NCBI RefSeq assembly: GCF_021088345.1
Contig: NZ_CP088156.1
Coordinates: 744,001-808,000 of the forward strand
Direction: 5' to 3'
Origin: Bradyrhizobium ontarionense
GTDB taxonomy: Bacteria > Pseudomonadota > Alphaproteobacteria > Rhizobiales > Xanthobacteraceae
DNA: 64,000 nucleotides
Shown: positions 7,403-15,762 of the stretch, piece after piece
Position numbering within the stretch: the first letter of the stretch is position 1
How the letters are laid out: every line of letters begins with the position of its first letter
The notes under the pieces: generated by a model
Seen by the model: only the letters and a program-made list of their open reading frames with translations
Told to the model about the DNA's origin: nothing
Database searches by the model: none
Translations under genes and position numbers: made by a program

Positions 7403-8446
7403 ATGGCTTCCAGTGAAGCAAGCGTAGAAGTGCTGTTGTCGCATGGCCGCTTCGGTCGTTCCGAAGCGATCGCCCTGGTGCTCGTGGCATTGGCGATCGC
7501 TGCGGGAGCGGCGGCATGGGTCGGTGCTGACGGCGATCGGGCGCCGACGGCAGCCGCTGCTTTGCCGACTGCGAACACCCCGTCGATGTCCTTTGAAACC
7601 CGTTTCGCGCCGGCCTCGGCCTCGGCGTCGGCCTATTCCGAAAAAGACGCCGTGCGCGCGCTGGACCGTTTCGCGTTGCGCGGCATGGACCGTCAGCTGC
7701 TCGACGCCCGCGCAGCGCTGGTGAAGGGCATGGAGTCGCGCGACCCCAACGGGCGCGACCTCGCCAACAGCGATTGGCGGCCGACCCTGACGGAAGGCAG
7801 CGCGGTCACGATGCCCGCGCCCGGCGTGCCGCTGCCGCGTCCGCGGCCGTCGGTGGCCGGCCTGCCGACCAGCCTGGTTTCGGCCAGTGCGACTGAAGCA
7901 ATCGGGCGTGTCGATGATCGTTCGATTCTGCAGAAGCTGTCGGATCTGTTGCCGAGCCCGACCAAGTTCGCCTCGCTCGGGCCGGACAGCGGTATCGTGC
8001 GCGCCGACATCGATCTCGGCGCGCTCGGCTATGATCGCCAGACCGCCGTCTACGACATCAAGGCGAAGATGGTCTACCTGCCCTCGGGCTTCGGGCTCGA
8101 AGCGCATTCCGGCATGGGCAATCTCCGCGACGACCCTGAGCACGTCAATCAGCGCATGGTCGGCGCAACGCCGCCGGCGACTTACGAGCTCAAGCCGCGC
8201 GAAAGACTGTTTCACGGCGTGCGCGCCCTGCGCATGAACGTGGTGGAGGGCTCGACCCTCGGCCGGATCGGGCTCCTCACCCACCCCTATATGCTGGGAC
8301 CTGAGGGCGATTCGAACGGCTGTGTCTCGATCAAGAATTACGATCGCTTCCTGAAGGCGTATGATGACGGCGAGATCAACCGACTCGTTGTCGTCGTCGG
8401 ACTCGAGGCGGGCACCCCGACGCGGACCGCACAGAAGGCAGAGTGA
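7403..8446 (+). CDS. Membrane-anchored DUF2778 (L,D-transpeptidase-related) protein
   Basis: About 347 residues: a short cytoplasmic N-terminus, one membrane segment (AIALVLVALAIAAGAAAWVG), a low-complexity Ala/Pro linker and a C-terminal DUF2778 domain from about residue 215. The domain contains LEAHSGMGN, a conserved His (GLLTHPYMLGP) and the Ser/Cys-bearing GDSNGCVSIKNYDRFL, which resembles the catalytic HX-SXGC motif of L,D-transpeptidases. DUF2778 proteins include the Tlde1 T6SS amidase-type effectors, but no secretion genes are nearby, so a peptidoglycan-modifying role is only inferred. The frame is open to 7310; ATG 7403 (or GTG 7400) was chosen because a G-rich ribosome site precedes it and it starts just before the membrane anchor. 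Confidence 0.75.
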   Translation: MASSEASVEVLLSHGRFGRSEAIALVLVALAIAAGAAAWVGADGDRAPTAAAALPTANTPSMSFETRFAPASASASAYSEKDAVRALDRFALRGMDRQLLDARAALVKGMESRDPNGRDLANSDWRPTLTEGSAVTMPAPGVPLPRPRPSVAGLPTSLVSASATEAIGRVDDRSILQKLSDLLPSPTKFASLGPDSGIVRADIDLGALGYDRQTAVYDIKAKMVYLPSGFGLEAHSGMGNLRDDPEHVNQRMVGATPPATYELKPRERLFHGVRALRMNVVEGSTLGRIGLLTHPYMLGPEGDSNGCVSIKNYDRFLKAYDDGEINRLVVVVGLEAGTPTRTAQKAE

Positions 8447-8512
8447 CGTCTTGTTGCTGGGCCTGTGCGCGACCACGGCGGTTACGCCCGTCGCATCTTC
8501 CGGAAGGGCCCC

Positions 8513-8770
8513 ATGAACGATCCCGCAAACTCGGAAACGCGTCTGCGCACCACCTTCAACATCAAGGTGAACGGCAAACCGTTCATGATCTCGACGGTCG
8601 GGCAGGCGCATCAGTTCCTCACCAGCCTCAACGCGGTCGAATGGATGGAGTTCAAGTCGCTGCATGACCAGGCGATGGCGGCGCTGCAGGCGGCGGCCGA
8701 CAATGCGATCATGACCGTGCAGGCCACCACCGCCGTGCGCACGCTGTTCGTGAGCGCGAAGCTGTTGTGA
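8513..8770 (+). CDS. DUF982-like small protein
   Basis: 85 residues. The arrangement (a short beta-rich N-terminus FNIKVNGKPFMISTVGQAHQFL, then a helical half with AMAALQAAADNAIMTVQATTAVRTLFVSAKLL) resembles the DUF982 family that is expanded in rhizobia. Function unknown. GGAAGGG lies upstream of ATG 8513. It follows the DUF2778 gene by 66 bp and could be co-transcribed with it. Confidence 0.65.
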   Translation: MNDPANSETRLRTTFNIKVNGKPFMISTVGQAHQFLTSLNAVEWMEFKSLHDQAMAALQAAADNAIMTVQATTAVRTLFVSAKLL

Positions 8771-8843
8771 GGGTGGAGGGCATGGCGGGAGGCGCCTGCG
8801 ATGTCGGCCTCTCGTGGTGACCGCCCGCTCGCTTTTCAGTCGG

Positions 8844-8949
8844 TGTCATCGCCCGGCTTGACCGGGCGATCCAGTAATCCAGGGCAGCGGTGATCAGTCG
8901 AGACGCCGCGGCGTACTGGATGCCCCGCCTGCGCGGGGCATGACAGCGG
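8844..8949. repeat. Dispersed intergenic repeat with two hairpins
   Basis: The block begins GTCATCGCCCGGCTTGACCG and ends with GCGGGGCATGACAG. It contains two perfect hairpins: CGCCCGG/CCGGGCG (about 8850-8868) and ATGCCCCGC/GCGGGGCAT (about 8920-8941). This 'GTCATxGCCCGGC...CCAGTA...GGGCATGACA' layout is a familiar interspersed element of Bradyrhizobium and Rhodopseudomonas. No coding potential. Confidence 0.6.
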
Positions 8950-8973
8950 TGGAATGGGCCAAGACCTCGCTCC

Positions 8974-9143
8974 ATCGTCATGCCGGGGCGCGCGCAGCGC
9001 GAGCCCGGCATCCATAAGCACGAGCGGCCGTGGGGGGCATGCTGATTGCTCCATCTCGCTTGATAAGTTCTGCTGCGGCGTATGGATTCTCAGATGCGCA
9101 ATTGCGCATCATAGCCCGCGCCGACGCGCGCCCCGGAATGACG
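8974..9143. repeat. Dispersed intergenic repeat, TIR-like ends
   Basis: It starts ATCGTCATGCCGGGGCGCGC and ends GCGCGCCCCGGAATGACGG, so the ends are imperfect inverted repeats of each other (GTCATgCCGGGGCGCG against CGCGCCCCGGaATGAC). The centre is unrelated A/T-richer DNA. This is the layout of a small non-autonomous palindromic element. Confidence 0.6.
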
Positions 9144-9274
9144 GCGAGTTTCTTGAGGTGCCGCTCCGCACATGACCTCAACCCTCGCAGACCTCGACAT
9201 CATCCCCGCACGATTTCGCGTTCTCGCGGCGCTGATGCGTCCGAGTGATTCGTCAGTCATGCCCGCGGATAGAA

Positions 9275-9706
9275 GAGGGCGCGGGGAATGCCGGGATGCT
9301 GGCCGCAACCCATGGCCCGCCTGCAGAAAAGAAAGCAGGCGGCAGTCACCACAGGTTCAGCCGGACATCCGGCATTCCCCGCGCGATGGGCTTAACGGCT
9401 GCTTCGCGTTCTCCCCGGTGCGCCGGGCTTTCTGGTCACCGTTTTGCGCATGATGCTTACGCACCAGCGCGGCATCAGCGTCGGGATGCCAGGACCACGC
9501 GACTTGACCGTACGCGACGACGGCGTTCGTCGGCGCAAGATGCGCTGCGCTGCCATCGCGTCCACCGCTCCTCCCGCTCAACGTCCGTGACGACCGCGAT
9601 ACGCCCCTCATGCGAGCGGGAGATGACGAGACAAGAGCACCGAATCCAATTTAGGAAAAGCGGAAAATTTTTGGCGGCAGGACTGGACAGGCCAAATCAG
9701 CTTGAT
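9275..9706 (+). repeat. Long dispersed repeat, copy 1 (about 430 bp)
   Basis: Begins GAGGGCGCGGGGAATGCCGG and ends near GACTGGACAGGCCAAATCAG. A second, diverged copy in the same orientation lies at 55695-56134. Shared blocks include GCATTCCCCGCGCGATGG, TGGCCCGCCTGC, CAGGCGGCAGTCACCACAGG and GGACTGGACAGG. Short open frames inside it are not conserved between copies, so I treat it as non-coding. Many complementary blocks (GGGGAATGCC against GGCATTCCCC) suggest a folded RNA or DNA. The flanks (9144-9274 and 9707-10194) hold no supportable gene. Confidence 0.75.
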
Positions 9707-10194
9707 GCGTCAGGAGAATTTAGTTTCTGCGCGCATCGCCATTTTGGCCGGGTCAACCTCTGGATGCTGCGTTGTCGTGGAAGAATGCGCGCTGATTTGC
9801 CCGACGGGCAGCGCGATTTTTCTTTTTGATGTTTGATGTCTTGGGCGAGAAGCATGGACGAGAGTCCTGTCTCGATCGTGTGAAGTCGCTTCTGTTAGTT
9901 GTCGCGCGCAGCGGCCGCGCGCGGAGGAAAACCGTGAGGCGCAGAAGCACAAACAATCCGCGCCACGCAAAACTACGAAAGGCGTTTTTACCTCCACAGC
10001 CAAAAAGAGACAGTCTTGGACTCGCTGGCTCACCGCTTCTCTGCGACACTTCGTCCGTCGATCGATGGTGATTGACAGAGGGGACGTGCATGATCGGCAA
10101 TGACGGCCGCCGCGACAGCGATGCGGCTCCACTCATGAATGGAAACCTGCCGCGCATCGTCTGCGCCTGGCTCTGTTGATCCTTTGATAATGCG

Positions 10195-10360
10195 GTCGCG
10201 GCGCCGAGCGCCGCGACATCGGCAGGCGTTGTCTGCCCATCATCTCGATATCGCGATGCAAGCCAACATGTGCTGCCAGGCCGGCTGCGCAAATGCCGGT
10301 TGTCGTCCTCACGCAGGCGCTGCCGGCACTCATGACCATGACGACAAGCGAGGGACGCGA
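10195..10360 (+). promoter_or_regulatory. Leader of the sfn operon: two hairpins and Cys-rich in-frame stretch
   Basis: A 10-bp perfect hairpin (10195-10204 with 10208-10217, loop CGA) is followed by a second one (GGCAG 10221-10225 with CTGCC 10233-10237). From ATG 10256 the sfnG frame is already open and reads MQANMCCQAGCANAGC, then HDHDD, before the sfnG ATG at 10361. Four of the first 16 residues are Cys. This could be a Cys-sensing leader peptide or an N-terminal extension; no Shine-Dalgarno sequence precedes ATG 10256. Confidence 0.35.
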
Positions 10361-11473
10361 ATGACGACCAATGACTCTTCGATCAAGTTCGCCTATTGGG
10401 TGCCCAACGTCTCGGGTGGCCTGGTGATCTCCAAGATCGAGCAGCGGACGAGCTGGGACATCGGCTACAACAAGCGGCTGGCGCAGATCGCCGAGGCGAG
10501 CGGCTTCGACTACGCGCTGAGCCAGATCAGGTTCACCGCCGGCTACGGCGCCGAATATCAGCATGAATCAGTGTCGTTCAGCCATGCGCTGCTGGAGGCG
10601 ACCACGAAGCTGAAGGTGATCGCGGCGATCCTGCCGGGACCGTGGCATCCCGCCGTCGTCGCCAAGCAGATCGCCACCATCAACCATCTCACCGAGGGCC
10701 GCGTCGCGGTGAACATCGTCAGCGGCTGGTTCCGCGGCGAGTTCGCCGCGATCGGCGAGCCCTGGCTCGACCATGACGAGCGCTATCGCCGCTCGGAGGA
10801 GTTCATCCGCGTGCTCAGGGGCATCTGGACCGAGGACAATTTCAATTTCCGCGGCGACTTCTACCGCTTCACGAACTACTCGCTGAAGCCGAAGCCGATC
10901 GATCCGCAGCCCGAGATTTTCCAGGGCGGCAGCTCGCGGGCGGCGCGCGACATGGCCTCGCGCGTGTCCGACTGGTACTTCACCAACGGCAACTCGGTCG
11001 AGGGCATCAAGGCCCAGGTCGACGACATCAGGGCCAAGGCAAAGGCCAATGGGCATTCGGTCAAGATCGGCGTCAACGCGTTCGCGATCGCGCGCGACAC
11101 CGAGGCCGAGGCGCAGGCGGTGCTCAAGGACATCATCGATCAAGCCAATCCGGAGGCCGTCCATGCGTTCGCGCATGAGGTGGCGAATGCCGGAAAGGCA
11201 TCGCCGGAGCGCGAAGGCAATTGGGCCAAATCGACCTTCGAGGATCTCGTCCAGTACAATGACGGCTTCAAGACCAACCTGATCGGCACGCCCCAGCAGA
11301 TCGCCGAGCGCATCGTTGCGCTCAAGGACGTCGGCGTCGATCTGGTCCTGCTCGGCTTCCTGCACTTCCAGGAGGAGGTCGCCTATTTCGGCAAGCACGT
11401 GATCCCGCTGGTGCGTGAGCTCGAAGCCAAGGCCGAGGCCAAGGCAGGCGTTCGCGTCCAGGCTGCCGAGTAG
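10361..11473 (+). CDS. sfnG: Dimethylsulfone monooxygenase (FMNH2-dependent)
   Basis: A 370-residue bacterial-luciferase-like flavin monooxygenase. It matches SfnG of Pseudomonas over its whole length: FAYWVPNVSGGLVISKIEQR at the N-terminus, FTAGYGAEYQHESVSFSHALL, KVIAAILPGPWHPAVVAKQIAT, GRVAVNIVSGWFRGEF, EIFQGGSSRAARDMASRVSD and NWAKSTFEDLVQYNDGFKTN. SfnG splits dimethylsulfone to methanesulfinate and formaldehyde using reduced FMN, so an external FMN reductase is needed; one candidate lies at 19059-19649. It is the first gene of a seven-gene operon (11 nt to the next gene). The start at 10361 agrees with the length of known SfnG; the frame is also open upstream. Confidence 0.93.
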   Translation: MTTNDSSIKFAYWVPNVSGGLVISKIEQRTSWDIGYNKRLAQIAEASGFDYALSQIRFTAGYGAEYQHESVSFSHALLEATTKLKVIAAILPGPWHPAVVAKQIATINHLTEGRVAVNIVSGWFRGEFAAIGEPWLDHDERYRRSEEFIRVLRGIWTEDNFNFRGDFYRFTNYSLKPKPIDPQPEIFQGGSSRAARDMASRVSDWYFTNGNSVEGIKAQVDDIRAKAKANGHSVKIGVNAFAIARDTEAEAQAVLKDIIDQANPEAVHAFAHEVANAGKASPEREGNWAKSTFEDLVQYNDGFKTNLIGTPQQIAERIVALKDVGVDLVLLGFLHFQEEVAYFGKHVIPLVRELEAKAEAKAGVRVQAAE

Positions 11474-11484
11474 GGCAGGGAGCG

Positions 11485-12402
11485 ATGCTGTTGAGCGGGC
11501 TCACCACCTCGCTGGACGTGCTGGCCCTGGAGACATGGGCTCCAGGGACGGCCCGCCAGGTGCTCGCGGCGGAGCCGGCCAACGTGCCGGCGCACGCCGC
11601 GAGCGGCGCGCGGCGTCCGGTGCTGCGGCTCGCCAGCGTCTCGCTATCGTTCGGCGGTCTCGCCGCGCTTCGCGATGTCGATCTCGACGTCGCGGAGGGC
11701 GAGATCCGGGCGGTGATCGGCCCCAACGGCGCCGGCAAGAGTTCGCTGCTCAACGTCGTCAGCGGTCTCTACCGGCCGGACCAGGGCGAGGTATGGCTCG
11801 GCGATCATGCGTTCCGCCAGGTGCCGACAGCGCGCCTCGCGCGCCATGGCGTGGCCCGCACCTTCCAGAACCTCGCGCTGTTCAAGGGACTCTCCGTCTT
11901 CGACAATGTGCTGATGGGGCTCGCGCATCGCGTCCGCGTCGGCTTCCTCCGCCAGCTCGTCGGCACGCCCTTGGCGCGGCGGATCGAAGCCGAGAACCGC
12001 GCCGCGGCCGAGCAGGTCATCGGCTTCCTGCATCTCGCCGACATGAGCGACCGCATCGCCGGCACCTTGCCTTACGGCCTGCAGAAGCGCGTCGAGCTGG
12101 CGCGCGCCCTGGTGGCGCGGCCGAAGCTGCTGCTGCTCGACGAGCCGTTCGCCGGGGTGACCCTGAGCGAGAAGCAGGAGCTGGCGCAGCACGTGCGCAA
12201 TGCGCGCGACCGCTACGGCACCACCATCGTGCTGATCGAGCACGACATCGGCATCGTGATGGAGCTGTCCGATCACATCGCCGTGCTCGACTACGGCCGC
12301 AAGATCGCCGACGGGCCGCCGGCCGAGATCCGCACCAACCAGGCCGTCATCGATGCCTATCTCGGCGTCGCCCATGAAGACGAAACGGAGCTCGCGATCT
12401 GA
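11485..12402 (+). CDS. HAAT-type ABC transporter ATPase (LivG-like)
   Basis: 305 residues. The ABC domain starts near residue 47 (LRLASVSLSFGGLAAL), with Walker A GPNGAGKSS, Q-loop RTFQNLALF and Walker B LLLLDEPFAG. The signature is degenerate, LPYGLQKRVELARAL in place of LSGGQ, as seen in a subgroup of LivG proteins. The first 45 residues are an extra, Ala-rich stretch not needed for the fold. Partners are the permeases at 12402 and 13296 and the second ATPase at 15763. The stop overlaps the next start (TGATG), indicating translational coupling. The substrate is inferred from sfnG to be an organosulfur compound. Confidence 0.9.
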   Translation: MLLSGLTTSLDVLALETWAPGTARQVLAAEPANVPAHAASGARRPVLRLASVSLSFGGLAALRDVDLDVAEGEIRAVIGPNGAGKSSLLNVVSGLYRPDQGEVWLGDHAFRQVPTARLARHGVARTFQNLALFKGLSVFDNVLMGLAHRVRVGFLRQLVGTPLARRIEAENRAAAEQVIGFLHLADMSDRIAGTLPYGLQKRVELARALVARPKLLLLDEPFAGVTLSEKQELAQHVRNARDRYGTTIVLIEHDIGIVMELSDHIAVLDYGRKIADGPPAEIRTNQAVIDAYLGVAHEDETELAI

Positions 12403-13292
12403 TGTTCGACTATCAATTCCTGATCGAGGTGCTGGTCGGCGGGCTGCTCTCCGGGGTGATGTACTCGCTGGTCGCGATCGGCTTCGTGCTGATCTACAAG
12501 ACCTCGGGCGTGCTCAATTTCGCGCAAGGCGCGATGCTGCTGTTCGCCGCGCTGACCTTCGTCAGCCTGGTCGAGCGCGGTACGCCGTTCGCGCTGGCGC
12601 TGCTCGCGACGCTCGCCATCATGGTCGCGCTGGGCATCACGATCGAGCGTGCCGTGCTGCGGCCGCTGATCAACCAGCCGCCGATCACGCTGTTCATGGC
12701 CACCCTCGGCCTGTCCTACGTCATCGAGGGGGCGGCGCAGCTGCTGTGGGGAACGCAGGTGCACGGGTTGGACATCGGCGTCAGCGACATCCCGTTCGAT
12801 ATCGGCGGTGTCTTCATCAGCCGCTTCGACCTGTTCGCCGCCGCGGTCGCCGGCAGTCTCGTGGCGCTGTTCACGCTGTTCTTCCGCTACACCCGCACCG
12901 GGCTCGCGTTCCGCGCCGTCGCCGACGATCAGTTCGCCGCGCTGGCGGTCGGCCTGCGGCTGCCGCGGGTGTGGGCGGCGGTGTGGACGGCCGCCGGCAT
13001 CGTGGCGCTGGTTGCGGGCCTGCTGTGGGGCGCGCGGCTCGGGGTGCAGTTCTCGCTGTCGCTGGTCGTGCTGAAGGCGCTGCCGGTGCTGGTGCTCGGC
13101 GGCTTCGACTCCATCACTGGCGCCATCGTGGGGGGCCTGCTGATCGGCGCCATCGAGAAGCTCGCCGAGGTCTATGTCGGGCCGTTCTTCGGCGGCGGCA
13201 TCGAGGCCTGGGCGGCCTATGTCGTGGCGCTGGCGCTGTTGCTGGTGCGCCCCTCCGGCCTGTTCGGCCAGAAGCTGGTGGAGCGGGTGTAG
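12402..13292 (+). CDS. HAAT-type ABC transporter permease (LivH-like)
   Basis: 296 residues and about eight membrane segments, starting FLIEVLVGGLLSGVMYSLVAIGFVLIYKTSGVLNFAQGAM, the hallmark N-terminus of LivH permeases. It keeps the GLPVLVLGGFDSITGAIVGG-type loop (PVLVLGGFDSITGAIVGGLL) that contacts the ATPase. It forms the inner-membrane channel with the permease encoded 3 nt downstream. Its ATG overlaps the TGA of the ATPase gene by one base. Confidence 0.92.
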   Translation: MFDYQFLIEVLVGGLLSGVMYSLVAIGFVLIYKTSGVLNFAQGAMLLFAALTFVSLVERGTPFALALLATLAIMVALGITIERAVLRPLINQPPITLFMATLGLSYVIEGAAQLLWGTQVHGLDIGVSDIPFDIGGVFISRFDLFAAAVAGSLVALFTLFFRYTRTGLAFRAVADDQFAALAVGLRLPRVWAAVWTAAGIVALVAGLLWGARLGVQFSLSLVVLKALPVLVLGGFDSITGAIVGGLLIGAIEKLAEVYVGPFFGGGIEAWAAYVVALALLLVRPSGLFGQKLVERV

Positions 13293-13295
13293 GCC

Positions 13296-14351
13296 ATGAC
13301 GACGATCATCGATACGGCTCCCGCTCCTGCGAGATCAGCGTGGCTTGCTCCGAATGTGTTCGGCGTCGTGCTGCTGCTCCTGCTCGCTTATGGCCTCGTG
13401 CCGCTGATCGGCTCCGACTACCTGATGGACGCCGTGCTGACGCCGTTCCTGGCGTTGGCGCTGGCGGCCGTCGGGCTGAACGTGCTGACCGGCTATGCCG
13501 GCCAGGTCTCGCTGGGCTCGGCGGCGTTCCTCGCGGTCGGCGCTTATGCGGCCTACAATCTCAATTTGAGATTGCCGGCACTGCCGCTGCTCGCCGACAT
13601 CGTGCTAGCCGGTGGCATCGCAGCCGCCGTCGGCATCGTATTCGGCCTGCCCAGTCTGCGGCTGCGCGGCTTCTATCTCGCGGTCTCGACGCTCGCGGCG
13701 CAGTTCTTCGTGCAGTGGGCGCTGACCAAGTTCGGCTGGTTCTCCAACGACAACGCCTCCGGCGTGATCGACGCGCCGGTGCTCCGCGTGGGCAGCCTGA
13801 CCTTCACCTCGGCGACTGGCCGCTACGTGTTCTCGCTGACAACGGTGTTGATCGCCACCGCGCTGACGGCGCGGCTGCTGGCGTCACAGACCGGCCGCAA
13901 CTTCATCGCGGTGCGCGATCACGAGGTCGCGGCCAAGGTGATCGGCGTGCCGCTGCTGCGCACCAAGCTGCTCGCCTTCGGGTTCTCGTCGTTCCTGATC
14001 GGCGTCGCCGGCGTGCTCTGGGCGTTCGCTTATCTGCGCACGGTCGAGCCGGCCGGCTTCAATCTCGATCGCTCGTTCCAGATCCTGTTCATCATCATCA
14101 TCGGCGGGCTGGCCTCGCTGCGCGGCGCCTTCGTCGGCGCGGCCTTCATCGTCGTCTTTCCGTTGCTGCTGTCGCGGCTCGGCGCCGCCGTTCTCGGCGG
14201 CGTGTTCGACTCCGGCGTGCTCGAAATGAGCCAGCGCATCGTCATCGGCGCGCTGATCATCGCGGTCCTGATCGCCGAGCCGCGCGGCCTGATCGCGCTG
14301 GTCGATCGCGCCACGAGCGCGGTGCGCCGCCTCCGTTCATCCCAGACCTGA
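13296..14351 (+). CDS. HAAT-type ABC transporter permease (LivM-like)
   Basis: 351 residues and around ten hydrophobic segments. It shows the LivM landmarks ALAAVGLNVLTGYAGQVSLG, PSLRLRGFYLAVSTLA and RNFIAVRDHEVAAKVIGV, and the cytoplasmic coupling segment IIIIGGLASLRGAFVGAAF. It pairs with the LivH-like permease 3 nt upstream. GGAG and AGG ribosome-site elements lie within the end of the preceding gene, fitting coupled translation. Confidence 0.92.
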   Translation: MTTIIDTAPAPARSAWLAPNVFGVVLLLLLAYGLVPLIGSDYLMDAVLTPFLALALAAVGLNVLTGYAGQVSLGSAAFLAVGAYAAYNLNLRLPALPLLADIVLAGGIAAAVGIVFGLPSLRLRGFYLAVSTLAAQFFVQWALTKFGWFSNDNASGVIDAPVLRVGSLTFTSATGRYVFSLTTVLIATALTARLLASQTGRNFIAVRDHEVAAKVIGVPLLRTKLLAFGFSSFLIGVAGVLWAFAYLRTVEPAGFNLDRSFQILFIIIIGGLASLRGAFVGAAFIVVFPLLLSRLGAAVLGGVFDSGVLEMSQRIVIGALIIAVLIAEPRGLIALVDRATSAVRRLRSSQT

Positions 14352-14375
14352 ACCACCCACCAGAAGGAGATCATG

Positions 14376-15707
14376 ATGACGACGTTCAGACGCGCGAAGC
14401 TGGCTTTGGGGGTGGCGCTCGCCCTCGGCCTTGCCACAAGTTTGCCGGCCAAGGCCGACGAGCAGTTCTTCCCGCTGCAGAGCTACCGGGTCGGCCCCTA
14501 TGCGGCCGGCGGCACCGGCTTCTTCGGCGGCTTCATCGACTATCTCAATTTGATCAACACCCGCGACGGCGGCGTCAATGGCGTCAGGCTGACCTGGGAC
14601 GAGGGCGAGACCCAGTACGAGGTCGAGCGTGGCGTCGAGGTCTATGAGCGGCTGAAGAGCCGGCCGGGCGTCGCCGCCTGGAATCCGCTCTCGGTCGGCA
14701 TCGCCTATGCGATGATCGACCGCATCAGCAAGGACAAGGTGCCGCTGATCACGATCAATCACGGCCGCACGGATTCCACCGACGGTCGCGTCTTTCCTTA
14801 TGTCTTCCCGCTGCTGCTCAATCCCTACAGCGAGACCTCGGGCATCGTGAACTACATCGCCAACCGCGAGGGCGGGCCGGAGAAGCTGAAGGGCAAGAAG
14901 CTGGTCGTGCTCTATCACGGCTCTCCTTACGGCAAGGAGACGATCCCGATCTACAAGCTGCTCGCGGACAAATACGGCTTCGAGCTCGAGCAGATCGAGG
15001 TGCCGCATCCCGGCAACGAGCAGCAGTCGCAATGGCTGTCGATCCGCCGCGCCAAGGCCGACTATGTCGTGCTGCGCGGCTGGGGCGTGATGAATCCGGT
15101 GGCGCTGAAGACCGCGCAGAAGACAGGCTTCCCGGTCGACCACATCATCGGCAACGTCTGGTCCAATTCGGAGGAAGACGTGATCCCGGCCGGCGACGCT
15201 GCCAAGGGCTATGTCGCCATCACGACGCAGGCCTCGGGTGCCGAATATCCGGTGCTGCAGGAGGTCATCAAGACCGTCTACGGCGCCGGCAAGGGCAATC
15301 TCGACGACAAGAAGCGGATCGGCAGCGTCTACCACAATCTCGGCATCGTGAACGGCATCCTCAATGTCGAGGCGGTCAGGATCGCGCAGGAGAAGTTCGG
15401 CAAGCGGACCTTGACCGGCGACGAGGTGCGCTGGGGTTTTGAGCATCTCGCTCTCGATCCGGCCCGCGTCGAGGCGCTCGGCGCCAAGGGCCTGTTCCAC
15501 TCGATCAACGTCACCTGGGACAATCACGAGGGCAATGGCCGCGTGACGTTCCAGCAATGGGACGGCGCCAAGTGGAAGGTCGTCTCCGACTGGATCTCGC
15601 CGGACTGGGCAGCGCTGCGGCCGATCATCGAGAAGTCGTCGACGGCCTATGCGCAGGAGCACGGCATCAAGATCCGCACCTCCGGCGACGATCCGGTCGG
15701 GCAGTGA
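14376..15707 (+). CDS. Periplasmic substrate-binding protein of the HAAT transporter
   Basis: About 443 residues: signal peptide (AKLALGVALALGLATSLPAKA), then a type I periplasmic-binding (Peripla_BP_6/LivJ-like) fold from QSYRVGPYAAGGTGFFGGFIDYLNLIN to the C-terminus, including VRLTWDEGETQYEVERGVEVYERL and GKKLVVLYHGSPYGKETIPIYKLLADKYGFEL. It is longer than LivJ (about 370), as is usual in this subfamily. AAGGAG sits 6 nt before ATG 14376 and 3 nt before an adjacent in-frame ATG at 14373; I prefer 14376. It should capture the substrate for the two permeases. A stable hairpin follows the gene. Confidence 0.9.
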   Translation: MTTFRRAKLALGVALALGLATSLPAKADEQFFPLQSYRVGPYAAGGTGFFGGFIDYLNLINTRDGGVNGVRLTWDEGETQYEVERGVEVYERLKSRPGVAAWNPLSVGIAYAMIDRISKDKVPLITINHGRTDSTDGRVFPYVFPLLLNPYSETSGIVNYIANREGGPEKLKGKKLVVLYHGSPYGKETIPIYKLLADKYGFELEQIEVPHPGNEQQSQWLSIRRAKADYVVLRGWGVMNPVALKTAQKTGFPVDHIIGNVWSNSEEDVIPAGDAAKGYVAITTQASGAEYPVLQEVIKTVYGAGKGNLDDKKRIGSVYHNLGIVNGILNVEAVRIAQEKFGKRTLTGDEVRWGFEHLALDPARVEALGAKGLFHSINVTWDNHEGNGRVTFQQWDGAKWKVVSDWISPDWAALRPIIEKSSTAYAQEHGIKIRTSGDDPVGQ

Positions 15708-15714
15708 GACCTGC

Positions 15715-15741
15715 ATGCGCGGGAGCCAGTCTCCCGCGCAT
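15715..15741 (+). promoter_or_regulatory. Intra-operon stem-loop after the binding-protein gene
   Basis: ATGCGCGGGAG (15715-15725), loop CCAGT, CTCCCGCGCAT (15731-15741): a perfect 11-bp hairpin in the 55-nt gap between the binding-protein gene and the next ATPase gene. There is no T-run. Such hairpins commonly protect the upstream mRNA and raise binding-protein yield relative to the ATPase; that role is inferred. Confidence 0.55.
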
Positions 15742-15762
15742 CTCTCCCAAGGATGATCCATC

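Noticed and set aside
9245..9829. Open frames inside the long dispersed repeat
   Set aside because: Not conserved between the two copies of the repeat and without ribosome sites.
12353..14647. Plus-strand open frame (764 codons) across the two permease genes
   Set aside because: It runs in another frame over LivH- and LivM-like genes and encodes Arg/Ala-rich nonsense.
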